Positions 1 to 5,268 of a stretch of 5,381 bases of DNA are shown piece by piece (the stretch's first letter is position 1; every line of letters starts with the position of its first letter). The DNA comes from Chloroflexota bacterium (GTDB lineage: Bacteria > Chloroflexota > Dehalococcoidia > SZUA-161), in contig QIGA01000075.1 in the NCBI GenBank assembly GCA_003229915.1, positions 1 to 5,381 on the forward strand, in the 5' to 3' direction. The position numbers were made by a program, and so were the translations under genes. Below the pieces are notes generated by a model. It was not told the origin of the DNA. It made no database searches and saw only the letters and a list, made by a program, of their open reading frames with translations.

Positions 1-39
1 TTTTGGGCCCGGTCATGCCCAGCTACTCAAGGCTTGCTG

Positions 40-68
40 ATTATACAACGACTTAGCCAAAAGTTCTA
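40..68 (-). promoter_or_regulatory. Possible promoter reading out of the left edge
   Basis: The minus strand has a full-consensus TATAAT (45-40) with TAGAAC (68-63, three of six) 17 bases upstream. An ATG at 16-14 opens MTGPK before the window ends. The -35 is weak, and no good ribosome binding site precedes that ATG. Region 1-112 otherwise shows only the stem-loop at 52-87. Confidence 0.2.
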
Positions 69-87
69 TACTCTGAGTGGGGCTAAG
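52..87 (-). terminator. Weak stem-loop after the prenyl synthase gene
   Basis: CTTAGCC (52-58) and GGCTAAG (81-87) form a perfect 7-bp stem with a 22-base loop, 25 bases after the prenyl synthase stop. The following minus-strand bases (TCGTTGTATAAT) are only partly T-rich. It may end the operon transcript, but it is a poor intrinsic terminator. Confidence 0.2.
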
Positions 88-112
88 GGTCGGGGTTCGC
101 TGGCTCTGGCGA

Positions 113-1165
113 TTAATATATGCGGTCAAGGATAAAGGAGGCTACCGCCTCCAGCTCAGCCTTTTCAGGTTTGGGGATATCCAAAGCATTCAATTCAGCA
201 AGAGCCTCGTCGTAATACTTCTTGCTCATATCTTGGGCATAGCTCCGGGCATTGAGCTTGTTCAGCACTCGCATTACATCCTCTACATCGGCGCGATCGA
301 CTGTCTCCTTCTGGTAGATATGCCGCAAGCGCTCTCTATCCGGTCCTGTTGCTTTCTCCAGGGCATAGATAACGGGCAGCGTTTTCTTTTTCGTTTGTAT
401 GTCAGAGACGCTGGATTTGCCGGTGGTGCTCTCATCGCCCCAGATGCTCAAGACATCATCATGCACCTGGAAGATCATTCCCAAATTCTGCCCGAAACTG
501 CGCATGCGCGATATGATTGATTCGTCGTCTGTGGCCATAACGCCCCCGATTTCGAGTGAGCAGCCGAAGAGGGCAGCTGTTTTGCCACTGATCATTGACA
601 GATAGTCGTTGACATTGATGTTGAGGTAATTCTCGTAACTGAGATCGCGGTACTGACCCTCGGAGAGCCTCAGACTAGCTTCACCCATTGTGCGGGCGGC
701 CCGCACCGTTTTGGTATGTGAGGCACCTGTATCTTCCAACCGTAGCAAAGATGATAGAGCCAGGGCATGCATGGCGTCACCAACATTAATCGCCTGAGGT
801 TGCCCCCAAACGTGCCAGACAGTGGGCCTTCCTCTGCGTTCCGTGCTCGAATCCTGTATGTCATCGTGTATAAGGGAGAAGTTGTGCACCAGTTCTACAG
901 CGGCCGCCACGGGGAGTGCTTGCCGCCACTGCCCACCAAGTGCGTGGCAAGCGAGGAGGCAGAGGAGGGGGCGGAGCCTTTTGCCGGCTGTACCCTCATG
1001 GGTACGACCGAATTCGTCGATCCAGCCCATATGGTAGCGCATCATGTTATATAATGGCAAAGAAGCTCTACCGACAACGTATTTTAGCTCAGCTTCCAGG
1101 TCAGGCCGAAATCGCTTCCAAATCTCATCGAGGTCTACAGTGTTTATTTTATCGGACTTAACCAT
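113..1165 (-). CDS. Trans-isoprenyl diphosphate synthase, probably geranylgeranyl diphosphate synthase
   Basis: This 350-residue cytosolic enzyme condenses IPP with allylic diphosphates to make a linear prenyl diphosphate. Visible motifs in order are GKRLRP (61-66), the first Asp-rich motif DDIQD (101-105), ERRGRPTVW (109-117), GKTA (194-197) and the second Asp-rich region QVHDDVLSIWGD (233-244), followed by TGK and a KKK-T-LP stretch. The second motif reads DDVLS, not DDxxD; the related DDxxG form is known in actinobacterial GGPP synthases. The first motif has no two-residue insertion. Phe96 lies five residues before it and small Ser97 four before, the pattern of archaeal-type GGPP synthases, so a C20 product is inferred. 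Length is normal for the family. The ATG is preceded by an AAGG site seven bases upstream. It is the last gene of the rpiB-dxs operon and follows dxs by 61 bases. Family certainty is very high; chain length is moderately certain. Confidence 0.95.
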   Translation of the reverse strand: MVKSDKINTVDLDEIWKRFRPDLEAELKYVVGRASLPLYNMMRYHMGWIDEFGRTHEGTAGKRLRPLLCLLACHALGGQWRQALPVAAAVELVHNFSLIHDDIQDSSTERRGRPTVWHVWGQPQAINVGDAMHALALSSLLRLEDTGASHTKTVRAARTMGEASLRLSEGQYRDLSYENYLNINVNDYLSMISGKTAALFGCSLEIGGVMATDDESIISRMRSFGQNLGMIFQVHDDVLSIWGDESTTGKSSVSDIQTKKKTLPVIYALEKATGPDRERLRHIYQKETVDRADVEDVMRVLNKLNARSYAQDMSKKYYDEALAELNALDIPKPEKAELEAVASFILDRIY

Positions 1166-1172
1166 TATCGGG

Positions 1173-1178
1173 CCTTTC
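1173..1178 (-). promoter_or_regulatory. Ribosome binding site of the prenyl synthase gene
   Basis: GAAAGG on the minus strand lies seven bases before the ATG at 1165. It is moderate in strength and within the 61-base dxs spacer. Confidence 0.5.
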
Positions 1179-1226
1179 TCTTCGCTTCATAGCACGCTCA
1201 AATGATAGACAAGCGTCGTATTTTCA

Positions 1227-3110
1227 TCACTTGGTTCTCACGGGAGGCGAGATATGGCTCAACTCAGGGAAGGAGGATAAGATTCTATGCGCTATTCCCT
1301 TGGCATCAAGGCCATAGTTGGCGCGGAGAAGTTCCTGTGGGCCATGCTCGACGAACTCATCAGGTATGCCGAGGCGCAGGAGGTTGACTTCGACATTATG
1401 GGAGAGGAGGCTGAGTACCGCGCTGCCAAAGCCGCCGGCGAGAACATTCTCCTCAACTGTGACTGCTCTCTTTGTTCTGCTCGCCACTTCCAGAATAAGA
1501 TCAGCGTCCAGGGGTTTAGCGAAACGAGCGTCGACCACTGCACAGTCGATACCCTTTTCCCTAAGAATCCTGGCTGCTTCCACCGAGGGAATCACAGCGG
1601 AACCGATAGCTATAATAGCGAGGTCATCTCCTGGGATGAGTAGCTCTCCCTTCCCTATGGGCAACTCTTCGAGATGTTCATCCCGTGGTACTCCCAGGCT
1701 GTCACCACGAGGATATCGAATAGCCATGGGACATCCAGCCTTCACTGCGGTGTAGAGCAGGTGCCCCATCTCGTTTTCATCTCTAGGTGCGCATATCACC
1801 AGATTGGGGATACAACCTAAGTAAGAGAGGTCGAAGGTTCCTTGGTGTGTCTTGCCATCCTCGCCCACAATGCCAGCCCGGTCGATGGCAAAGATGACTG
1901 GCAGGTTTTGCATGCAGACGTCGTGGAGGACTTGGTCAAATGCTCGCTGCAGGAAAGTAGAGTAGACAGCAGTGATTGGGATATAACCCTGACTGGCGAG
2001 CCCAGCAGCGAATGTCACTGCGTGTTGCTCACAGATGCCCACGTCGAAGACGCGCCCCGGGAACTCTTCAGCTACTATATTCAAACAAGTCCCTTCCATC
2101 ATAGCCGCAGTAATGGCCACCAGTCTCTCATCTTCCCGAAAGAGACGCAACAGAGTCCTGCCGAAGACTTCGCTATAGGAAAGGTTCCCGTTGCCGATAT
2201 GGTACTTTCCTGATATGCCGTGAAACTTGATGCAATCATCTTCAGCAGGCTCGTAGCCCTTTCCCTTTGTGGTCACGATGTGGATAAAGACTGGCCCAGG
2301 GGAATAGGCACGTGCCCTGGATAGTGCATCCTCGATGTCAGCTATGTTGTGTCCATCGACGGGGCCAACATATTTGAATCCCAGGGTTTCCCAGAGCTGG
2401 GTTGGAATGAGCATCTCCTTGATACCGCTCTTGAGACGATTCATAGACCCCCAGGCTGCGCCTCCCCAGGGAAATCTCTTGATCACGCGCCCTGCCCCTT
2501 CCTTGGCTCGATAGTACCTGGGGTCAAGTGTAAGTCTGTGAAGCGTGCGAGATACGGCACCGACGCTGGGTGATATCGCCATTGCGTTGTCGTTGAGGAT
2601 GACTATGATTTTGGCGCCGAGGTGACCTGCTTGATTTAGCCCCTCCAAAGCCATCCCGCCTGTCAGAGCACCGTCGCCTATAATGGCGGCCACATGATAA
2701 TCATCGCCTGCCAGGTCTCGCGCCATAGCGATGCCTAGGGCTGCTGAGACCGATGTGGAGGCATGACCTGTGCTAAAGGCATCGTGGGGACTCTCAGCGG
2801 TATCAGGGAATCCAGACAGACCCCGGTGCTGACGCAGCGTTTCAAACCTTTCCCTCCGCCCCGTAAGCATCTTGTGGGCATAGCACTGATGCCCCACATC
2901 CCAGATGGTCTTGTCTCTTGGGCTGTCGAATACTCGGTGCAGGGCGATAGCAAGCTCAACCGTACCCAGACTGGAGGCTAGATGGCCACCAGTTTTGGTC
3001 ACGGTATTCACCATCTCGGTTCGTATCTCGTCTGCGAGCTGAGTTAGCTCAGAAGGAGTGAGAACCTTGAGATCAGCAGGGCTATTCACCCTATCCAGCA
3101 CATTGGCCAC
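1227..3110 (-). CDS. dxs: 1-deoxy-D-xylulose-5-phosphate synthase
   Basis: Dxs condenses pyruvate with glyceraldehyde 3-phosphate, using thiamine diphosphate, to give DXP. This is the entry step of the MEP isoprenoid pathway and also supplies thiamine and pyridoxal synthesis. At 627 residues it is full length. Visible landmarks are TGGHLASSLG with catalytic-region His43, DVGHQCYAHK (71-80), the ThDP/metal motif GDGALTGGMA (145-154) ending at NDN (173-175), His297 in KFHGIS, the proton-relay Glu361 in CEQHAVTFAAG, YSTFLQRAFDQ (383-393), DRAGIVGEDGKTHQGTFD (410-427) and RYPRG (465-469). The usual Ala before EQH is Cys360, probably harmless. The GTG start puts LDRVNSP at the position expected for Dxs and has AAGGAA eight bases upstream. 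The gene ends in tandem TGA TGA stops. It lies between rpiB (48-base gap) and the prenyl synthase, so one transcript is likely. Confidence 0.98.
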   Translation of the reverse strand: MANVLDRVNSPADLKVLTPSELTQLADEIRTEMVNTVTKTGGHLASSLGTVELAIALHRVFDSPRDKTIWDVGHQCYAHKMLTGRRERFETLRQHRGLSGFPDTAESPHDAFSTGHASTSVSAALGIAMARDLAGDDYHVAAIIGDGALTGGMALEGLNQAGHLGAKIIVILNDNAMAISPSVGAVSRTLHRLTLDPRYYRAKEGAGRVIKRFPWGGAAWGSMNRLKSGIKEMLIPTQLWETLGFKYVGPVDGHNIADIEDALSRARAYSPGPVFIHIVTTKGKGYEPAEDDCIKFHGISGKYHIGNGNLSYSEVFGRTLLRLFREDERLVAITAAMMEGTCLNIVAEEFPGRVFDVGICEQHAVTFAAGLASQGYIPITAVYSTFLQRAFDQVLHDVCMQNLPVIFAIDRAGIVGEDGKTHQGTFDLSYLGCIPNLVICAPRDENEMGHLLYTAVKAGCPMAIRYPRGDSLGVPRDEHLEELPIGKGELLIPGDDLAIIAIGSAVIPSVEAARILREKGIDCAVVDARFAKPLDADLILEVASRTKRAVTVEENVLAGGFGSAVLSLLSHNVEVNLLRLGIPDEFVEHGPQELLRANYGLDAKGIAHRILSSFPELSHISPPVRTK

Positions 3111-3118
3111 TGTGTTTA

Positions 3119-3124
3119 TTCCTT
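3119..3124 (-). promoter_or_regulatory. Ribosome binding site of dxs
   Basis: AAGGAA on the minus strand lies eight bases before the GTG at 3110. It supports this start over the in-frame GTG at the fourth codon. Confidence 0.6.
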
Positions 3125-3143
3125 GCCTGAAATAGTCTGGTAG

Positions 3144-3158
3144 TAGTGCACCGCACTG
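3144..3158 (-). repeat. Small intercistronic hairpin after the rpiB stop
   Basis: AGTGC (3145-3149) and GCACT (3153-3157) form a 5-bp stem with a 3-base loop, directly after the rpiB TAG and before the dxs ribosome binding site. No U-run follows, so it would not terminate transcription. It could affect message stability or the rpiB:dxs ratio, or be chance. Confidence 0.25.
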
Positions 3159-3599
3159 CTATTTGGCTTCAAGGGCGTCTATCTTCTCCACCCTGCGAGC
3201 GTGTCGGCCACCAACAAACTCAGAAGACAGGTAGATGGTAACAACCTCGCGCGCCCGACCTTGCCCGATGACCCACTCGCCGAGACAGAGGACATTGGCA
3301 TCATTGTGCTCCCGAGCACGCCGCGCGCTAAAGGTATCTTGACACAGGGCCGCTCTGATCCCACGCACTTTGTTGGCAGCAATGGACATGCCTACTCCCG
3401 TGCTACAAATCAGAATGCCGTGGTCAAATCTACCTTGCGATACCGCCTCGGCTACGGGCTGCCCTATATCGGGGTAATCAACACAACTCGTGTCATAGCA
3501 TCCAAAGTCCTCGTAGCTATGCCCCAGTTCGGAGAGCAGGCTCATCATAGCCTGCTTTAAGCCGAATCCAGCATGGTCTGAGCCTATCGCTATGCGCAC
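3159..3599 (-). CDS. rpiB: Ribose-5-phosphate isomerase B
   Basis: RpiB interconverts ribose 5-phosphate and ribulose 5-phosphate in the cytosolic pentose-phosphate pathway; some family members also act on allose 6-phosphate. The 146-residue length is typical of the RpiB/LacAB family. Family active-site residues are all visible: Asp8-His9 in GSDHAG, Cys65 and Thr67 in CSTGVGMSIAANK (general base and anion hole), His98-Asn99-Asp100 in the REHND segment, and phosphate-binding Arg132 and Arg136 in GGRHARR. The Cys65 version is the RpiB form, not LacA/LacB. The start is GTG, chosen because a perfect AGGAGGT lies five bases upstream and MRIAIGSDHAG is the standard RpiB N-terminus. It is the first gene of the operon with dxs. 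Its SD site lies in one arm of a 12-bp inverted repeat, which suggests translational control. Confidence 0.97.
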   Translation of the reverse strand: MRIAIGSDHAGFGLKQAMMSLLSELGHSYEDFGCYDTSCVDYPDIGQPVAEAVSQGRFDHGILICSTGVGMSIAANKVRGIRAALCQDTFSARRAREHNDANVLCLGEWVIGQGRAREVVTIYLSSEFVGGRHARRVEKIDALEAK

Positions 3600-3603
3600 T
3601 ACC

Positions 3604-3682
3604 TACCTCCTAGATTGTGTAGATGAAAACCCTTCAGTCTAAGAATACCGACTACTGCTTGCTTGTTCTGATCTAGGAGGTA
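3604..3682 (-). promoter_or_regulatory. 12-bp inverted repeat sequestering the rpiB Shine-Dalgarno site
   Basis: On the minus strand the leader reads UACCUCCUAGAU (3682-3671), a 55-base loop, then AUCUAGGAGGUA (3615-3604). The arms are perfectly complementary over 12 bp. The second arm contains the rpiB SD AGGAGGU five bases before its GTG start; the first contains CCUCCU, which imitates the 16S rRNA anti-SD tail. The loop can form a smaller AGUC/GACU hairpin. The sequence directly shows the complementarity. Control of rpiB translation, whether by a ligand, protein or temperature, is inference. There is no U-run after the stem, so it is not an intrinsic terminator. Confidence 0.5.
3605..3611 (-). 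promoter_or_regulatory. Strong ribosome binding site of rpiB
   Basis: The minus strand carries AGGAGGT, with five bases before the GTG at 3599. It fixes the rpiB start and is the segment masked by the leader inverted repeat. Confidence 0.8.
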
Positions 3683-3796
3683 CTCAGTCCTTTCTAGCAA
3701 ATCAGCTATCTTCAGACCAGCAGAACAACCCACGTACCGATTAGCGATCTGGTTTGTGGCTCGGATTTTGTGACGCAACCGTATCTGGTTTCTGCC

Positions 3797-3835
3797 TTAA
3801 TAGTCTAACATACTGGAGCAATTAGGGAAAGCCAT
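3797..3835 (-). other. Possible 12-residue leader mini-ORF
   Basis: On the minus strand GGGGAG (3845-3840) lies four bases before an ATG that opens MAFPNCSSMLDY and ends at TAA. It starts 28 bases after the SGNH stop and lies about 200 bases upstream of rpiB. Its composition shows no run of one amino acid as in classic attenuation peptides. It may well be chance. Confidence 0.12.
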
Positions 3836-3862
3836 GATGCTCCCCAGGGCAAAGGGTTATGT

Positions 3863-4651
3863 TCAGATACTGATTCCAAGTTGCTCGCTCAGCTCTCTTT
3901 TCACGAAATCTACAACTTTGCCATTCTGATGTATTTCGTCAGCGGCATATTCTTTCAACATGAAGCCATCCTTATCTGAGAATGTGGAATGGACGTCGAT
4001 ATACTGGTAGCCGTTCTTCTCGCATAATCGCTTCAGTCTTTCATTGAACATGCCACTTATCTGGCTATGTATTTCGGGGGGAGCGTAGAATGGATAGCGG
4101 TACTCGTTTCTTACCTTTGTTGCAGGAGGTACCCCGTACACGACGAAGTTAATGCCGAGGTTTTGTAGCTTTGCCAGGATCCTTCCATAGTTTGAATGTG
4201 TGATATCAATTAGTTCGCCTATGGTCTTTCGTTCGTCGTTTTCCTTGTATTGGTAATAGATGTGTATTCTGCAATCGATTTCGCCGAAAGCCAAGATCAC
4301 AATATCCTTCTGATTGACCCTGCCGATTACATCAAACAGTTTTCTATTGGAGTTTGTGGTGCTGCTTTCCTTTGCCAGATTATGTGCCGTAGCCGCCCCA
4401 AGATGGTGTACGATGAATGGCCTGGTTCCCCTGAATACTTTGGCATGACTGTCTCCTAGCACGTGAATCAGCGGTTTTCCAAGAGCCCTGGAATATACAA
4501 TAGAATAGCAATCAAGAAGAAACCTTCCGAAACCCCGAGTCCTGACACTGACAAAATACCAAACGCCACGATGGCCTCCTCTCTCTTTCGAGATCACCCT
4601 GGCTACGGACAGCGAATCTGCCACTATTCGGAAAACATTGTTTCGGAGCAT
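3863..4651 (-). CDS. SGNH/GDSL-type hydrolase-like protein
   Basis: The exact substrate is not recognisable. The core (about residues 61-262) has the SGNH hydrolase layout: block I LIHVLGDSHAK with nucleophile Ser68, block II HHLGAAT with Gly85, block III FGEIDCR (122-128) where Asp126 stands in for the usual Asn of GxND, and block V DEIHQNGK with Asp238 and His241. Together Ser68, Asp238 and His241 give a plausible catalytic triad, so an esterase or acyl-ester hydrolase acting on a glycan or lipid is inferred. Residues 1-60 are Arg-rich, show no signal peptide or membrane helix and match nothing I know. The ATG has only a weak purine-rich upstream site, so the start is uncertain. The coding sequence looks more AT-rich than dxs (not computed). 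It has its own promoter candidate, diverges from the zinc-ribbon gene and lies 263 bases upstream of rpiB on the same strand. Confidence 0.8.
   Translation of the reverse strand: MLRNNVFRIVADSLSVARVISKERGGHRGVWYFVSVRTRGFGRFLLDCYSIVYSRALGKPLIHVLGDSHAKVFRGTRPFIVHHLGAATAHNLAKESSTTNSNRKLFDVIGRVNQKDIVILAFGEIDCRIHIYYQYKENDERKTIGELIDITHSNYGRILAKLQNLGINFVVYGVPPATKVRNEYRYPFYAPPEIHSQISGMFNERLKRLCEKNGYQYIDVHSTFSDKDGFMLKEYAADEIHQNGKVVDFVKRELSEQLGISI
4468..4569 (-). other. Candidate 33-residue membrane peptide overlapping the SGNH gene out of frame
   Basis: The minus strand carries AGGAGG (4580-4575), five bases, then GTG (4569), opening a 33-codon frame that ends in TGA (4470-4468). The peptide has a hydrophobic core, GFFLIAILLYIPGLL (16-30), and ends in ENR. 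It lies wholly inside the SGNH reading frame, shifted by one base, and stops just before the SGNH nucleophile block. It has a better ribosome binding site than the SGNH ATG itself. It could be a real small protein, the true N-terminus of the SGNH protein separated by an indel, or chance. Confidence 0.2.
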
Positions 4652-4721
4652 CTTCTTGCTTCAGTTCTTTTCCCTGTCTCGGTTGCAGAGTCCTCGCAGC
4701 CTCAATGCAGCTCTGAGAAGC

Positions 4722-4732
4722 GTCCTGAGGAC
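4722..4732. promoter_or_regulatory. Palindrome at the predicted SGNH transcription start (operator-like)
   Basis: GTCCT-G-AGGAC is a perfect 5+1+5 palindrome just downstream of the -10 element of the SGNH promoter. One arm also belongs to a wider inverted repeat, AGTCCTC (4689-4695) with GAGGACT (4727-4733). The position suits a repressor site or a leader hairpin, but the element is short. Confidence 0.25.
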
Positions 4733-4734
4733 TT

Positions 4735-4763
4735 ACTATAGCACCTCGGTAAACCCATCGCAA
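4735..4763 (-). promoter_or_regulatory. Sigma70-like promoter candidate for the SGNH gene
   Basis: On the minus strand TTGCGA (4763-4758, four of six consensus bases) is followed by exactly 17 bases and TATAGT (4740-4735, five of six). The predicted start near 4728 gives a leader of about 77 bases before the ATG at 4651. Orientation and position fit the divergent gene pair. Confidence 0.5.
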
Positions 4764-4818
4764 AATTCCTGACGATGAGGCTACCTACGGAAGCTTATCT
4801 GTGAGAACCACGCGGCTA

Positions 4819-4847
4819 TTGACATTGATCTCGTTTGATTGTATCTT
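4819..4847 (+). promoter_or_regulatory. Sigma70-like promoter candidate for the zinc-ribbon gene
   Basis: TTGACA (4819-4824, full consensus) is followed by a 17-base spacer and TATCTT (4842-4847, four of six). The expected start at about 4854-4856 is only a few bases before ATG 4858, so the message would be leaderless or nearly so. The promoter lies inside the 19-codon extension that a GTG 4801 start would need, and so argues against that start. Confidence 0.5.
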
Positions 4848-4857
4848 GTGCCGTGAG

Positions 4858-5268
4858 ATGTCTGATGATGTGAAATGTCCCACATGCGGCAGGTCTACCC
4901 CTGACGCGAGTTTCTGTCAATACTGCGGGAAGCCTTTGTTTTCTTGCAAGGCCTGCCGTGCCTCAATCCTCAAGGAGTCCATATTCTGCCCGCAGTGCGG
5001 GGCGCTGGTTTCGGAGGAGCGAAGAGAGATGCTGTCCCGGGAGCGGGTCTCCTGGGCCTGGTGGCTGCTGCCCCTACTCTCGCTTCCTGGGTTCAACTTC
5101 ATTGGCGGTATCATCGCCTGGGCGTTTAACCGATACAGGGACTCACGCAAAGCTACGTATATGCTCTGGCTGGGCGTATCGCTGACTTTGATCTACTTCA
5201 TCATCGTGACGATATTACAATACACAGGAAACTGGGGGACTCCACCGTCTTCATCGCCTCCACCATAA
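4858..5268 (+). CDS. Double zinc-ribbon membrane protein of unknown function
   Basis: This 136-residue protein has two tandem zinc ribbons, then two membrane helices. Ribbon 1 uses Cys7, Cys10, Cys20 and Cys23 (C-x2-C-x9-C-x2-C). Ribbon 2 uses Cys30, Cys33, Cys44 and Cys47 (C-x2-C-x10-C-x2-C). A charged linker with SEERRE follows, then hydrophobic segments at about 64-89 and 98-121, and a short tail ending TPPSSSPPP. The ribbons probably sit in the cytoplasm, anchored by a helical hairpin. Such proteins are common in bacteria and mostly uncharacterised; no enzymatic role is claimed. A longer in-frame version could start at GTG 4801 and would add 19 residues with an extra CxxC (DCILC). I prefer ATG 4858 because a good promoter lies inside that extension, and because CPTCG close to the N-terminus is usual for the type. 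The short start has no clear SD, consistent with a nearly leaderless message. Confidence 0.75.
   Translation: MSDDVKCPTCGRSTPDASFCQYCGKPLFSCKACRASILKESIFCPQCGALVSEERREMLSRERVSWAWWLLPLLSLPGFNFIGGIIAWAFNRYRDSRKATYMLWLGVSLTLIYFIIVTILQYTGNWGTPPSSSPPP

Larger units (their letters stand above)
3600..3862. other. Intergenic region between the SGNH gene and rpiB
   Basis: This 263-base gap holds the rpiB leader inverted repeat and a possible 12-codon mini-ORF. It also has a 9-bp direct repeat ATCTGGTTT (3747-3755 and 3783-3791) and a poor GGGGAGC/GCTTTCCC stem (3825-3845) without a U-run. I looked on the minus strand for -35/-10 pairs with 16-18 base spacing and found none convincing. The operon promoter is therefore either weakly conserved or upstream, with read-through from the SGNH gene. 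No protein-sized gene is present on either strand. Confidence 0.6.

Noticed and set aside
88..112. GGGGTTCG string resembling a tRNA T-arm
   Set aside because: The flanking bases do not form the 5-bp T stem or any acceptor stem.
77..520. Plus-strand 147-residue frame opposite the prenyl synthase
   Set aside because: It overlaps the conserved C-terminal half of the synthase antisense; its hydrophobic stretches come from the reverse reading of charged helices.
1287..1643. Plus-strand 118-residue frame opposite dxs, with AAGGAGG ten bases upstream of its ATG
   Set aside because: It lies entirely antisense to the conserved C-terminal part of dxs. Its sequence has no recognisable family, and the SD-like string is explained by dxs codons on the other strand.
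1318..2213. Other long plus-strand frames opposite dxs (1318-1755 and 1842-2213)
   Set aside because: They are shadows of the dxs coding sequence, with composition typical of antisense frames and no domain motifs.
3201..3560. Plus-strand 119-residue frame opposite rpiB
   Set aside because: It is fully antisense to rpiB, whose active-site residues are all intact; there is no independent evidence for it.
3825..3845. GGGAAAGC/GCTCCCC stem as a terminator for the SGNH gene
   Set aside because: The stem has two 3-bp parts with a bulge and no T-run follows on the minus strand.
4512..4763. Minus-strand 83-residue frame overlapping the SGNH N-terminal region
   Set aside because: It begins inside the predicted -35 element, has no known motif and is in a third frame relative to both the SGNH core and the small membrane peptide.
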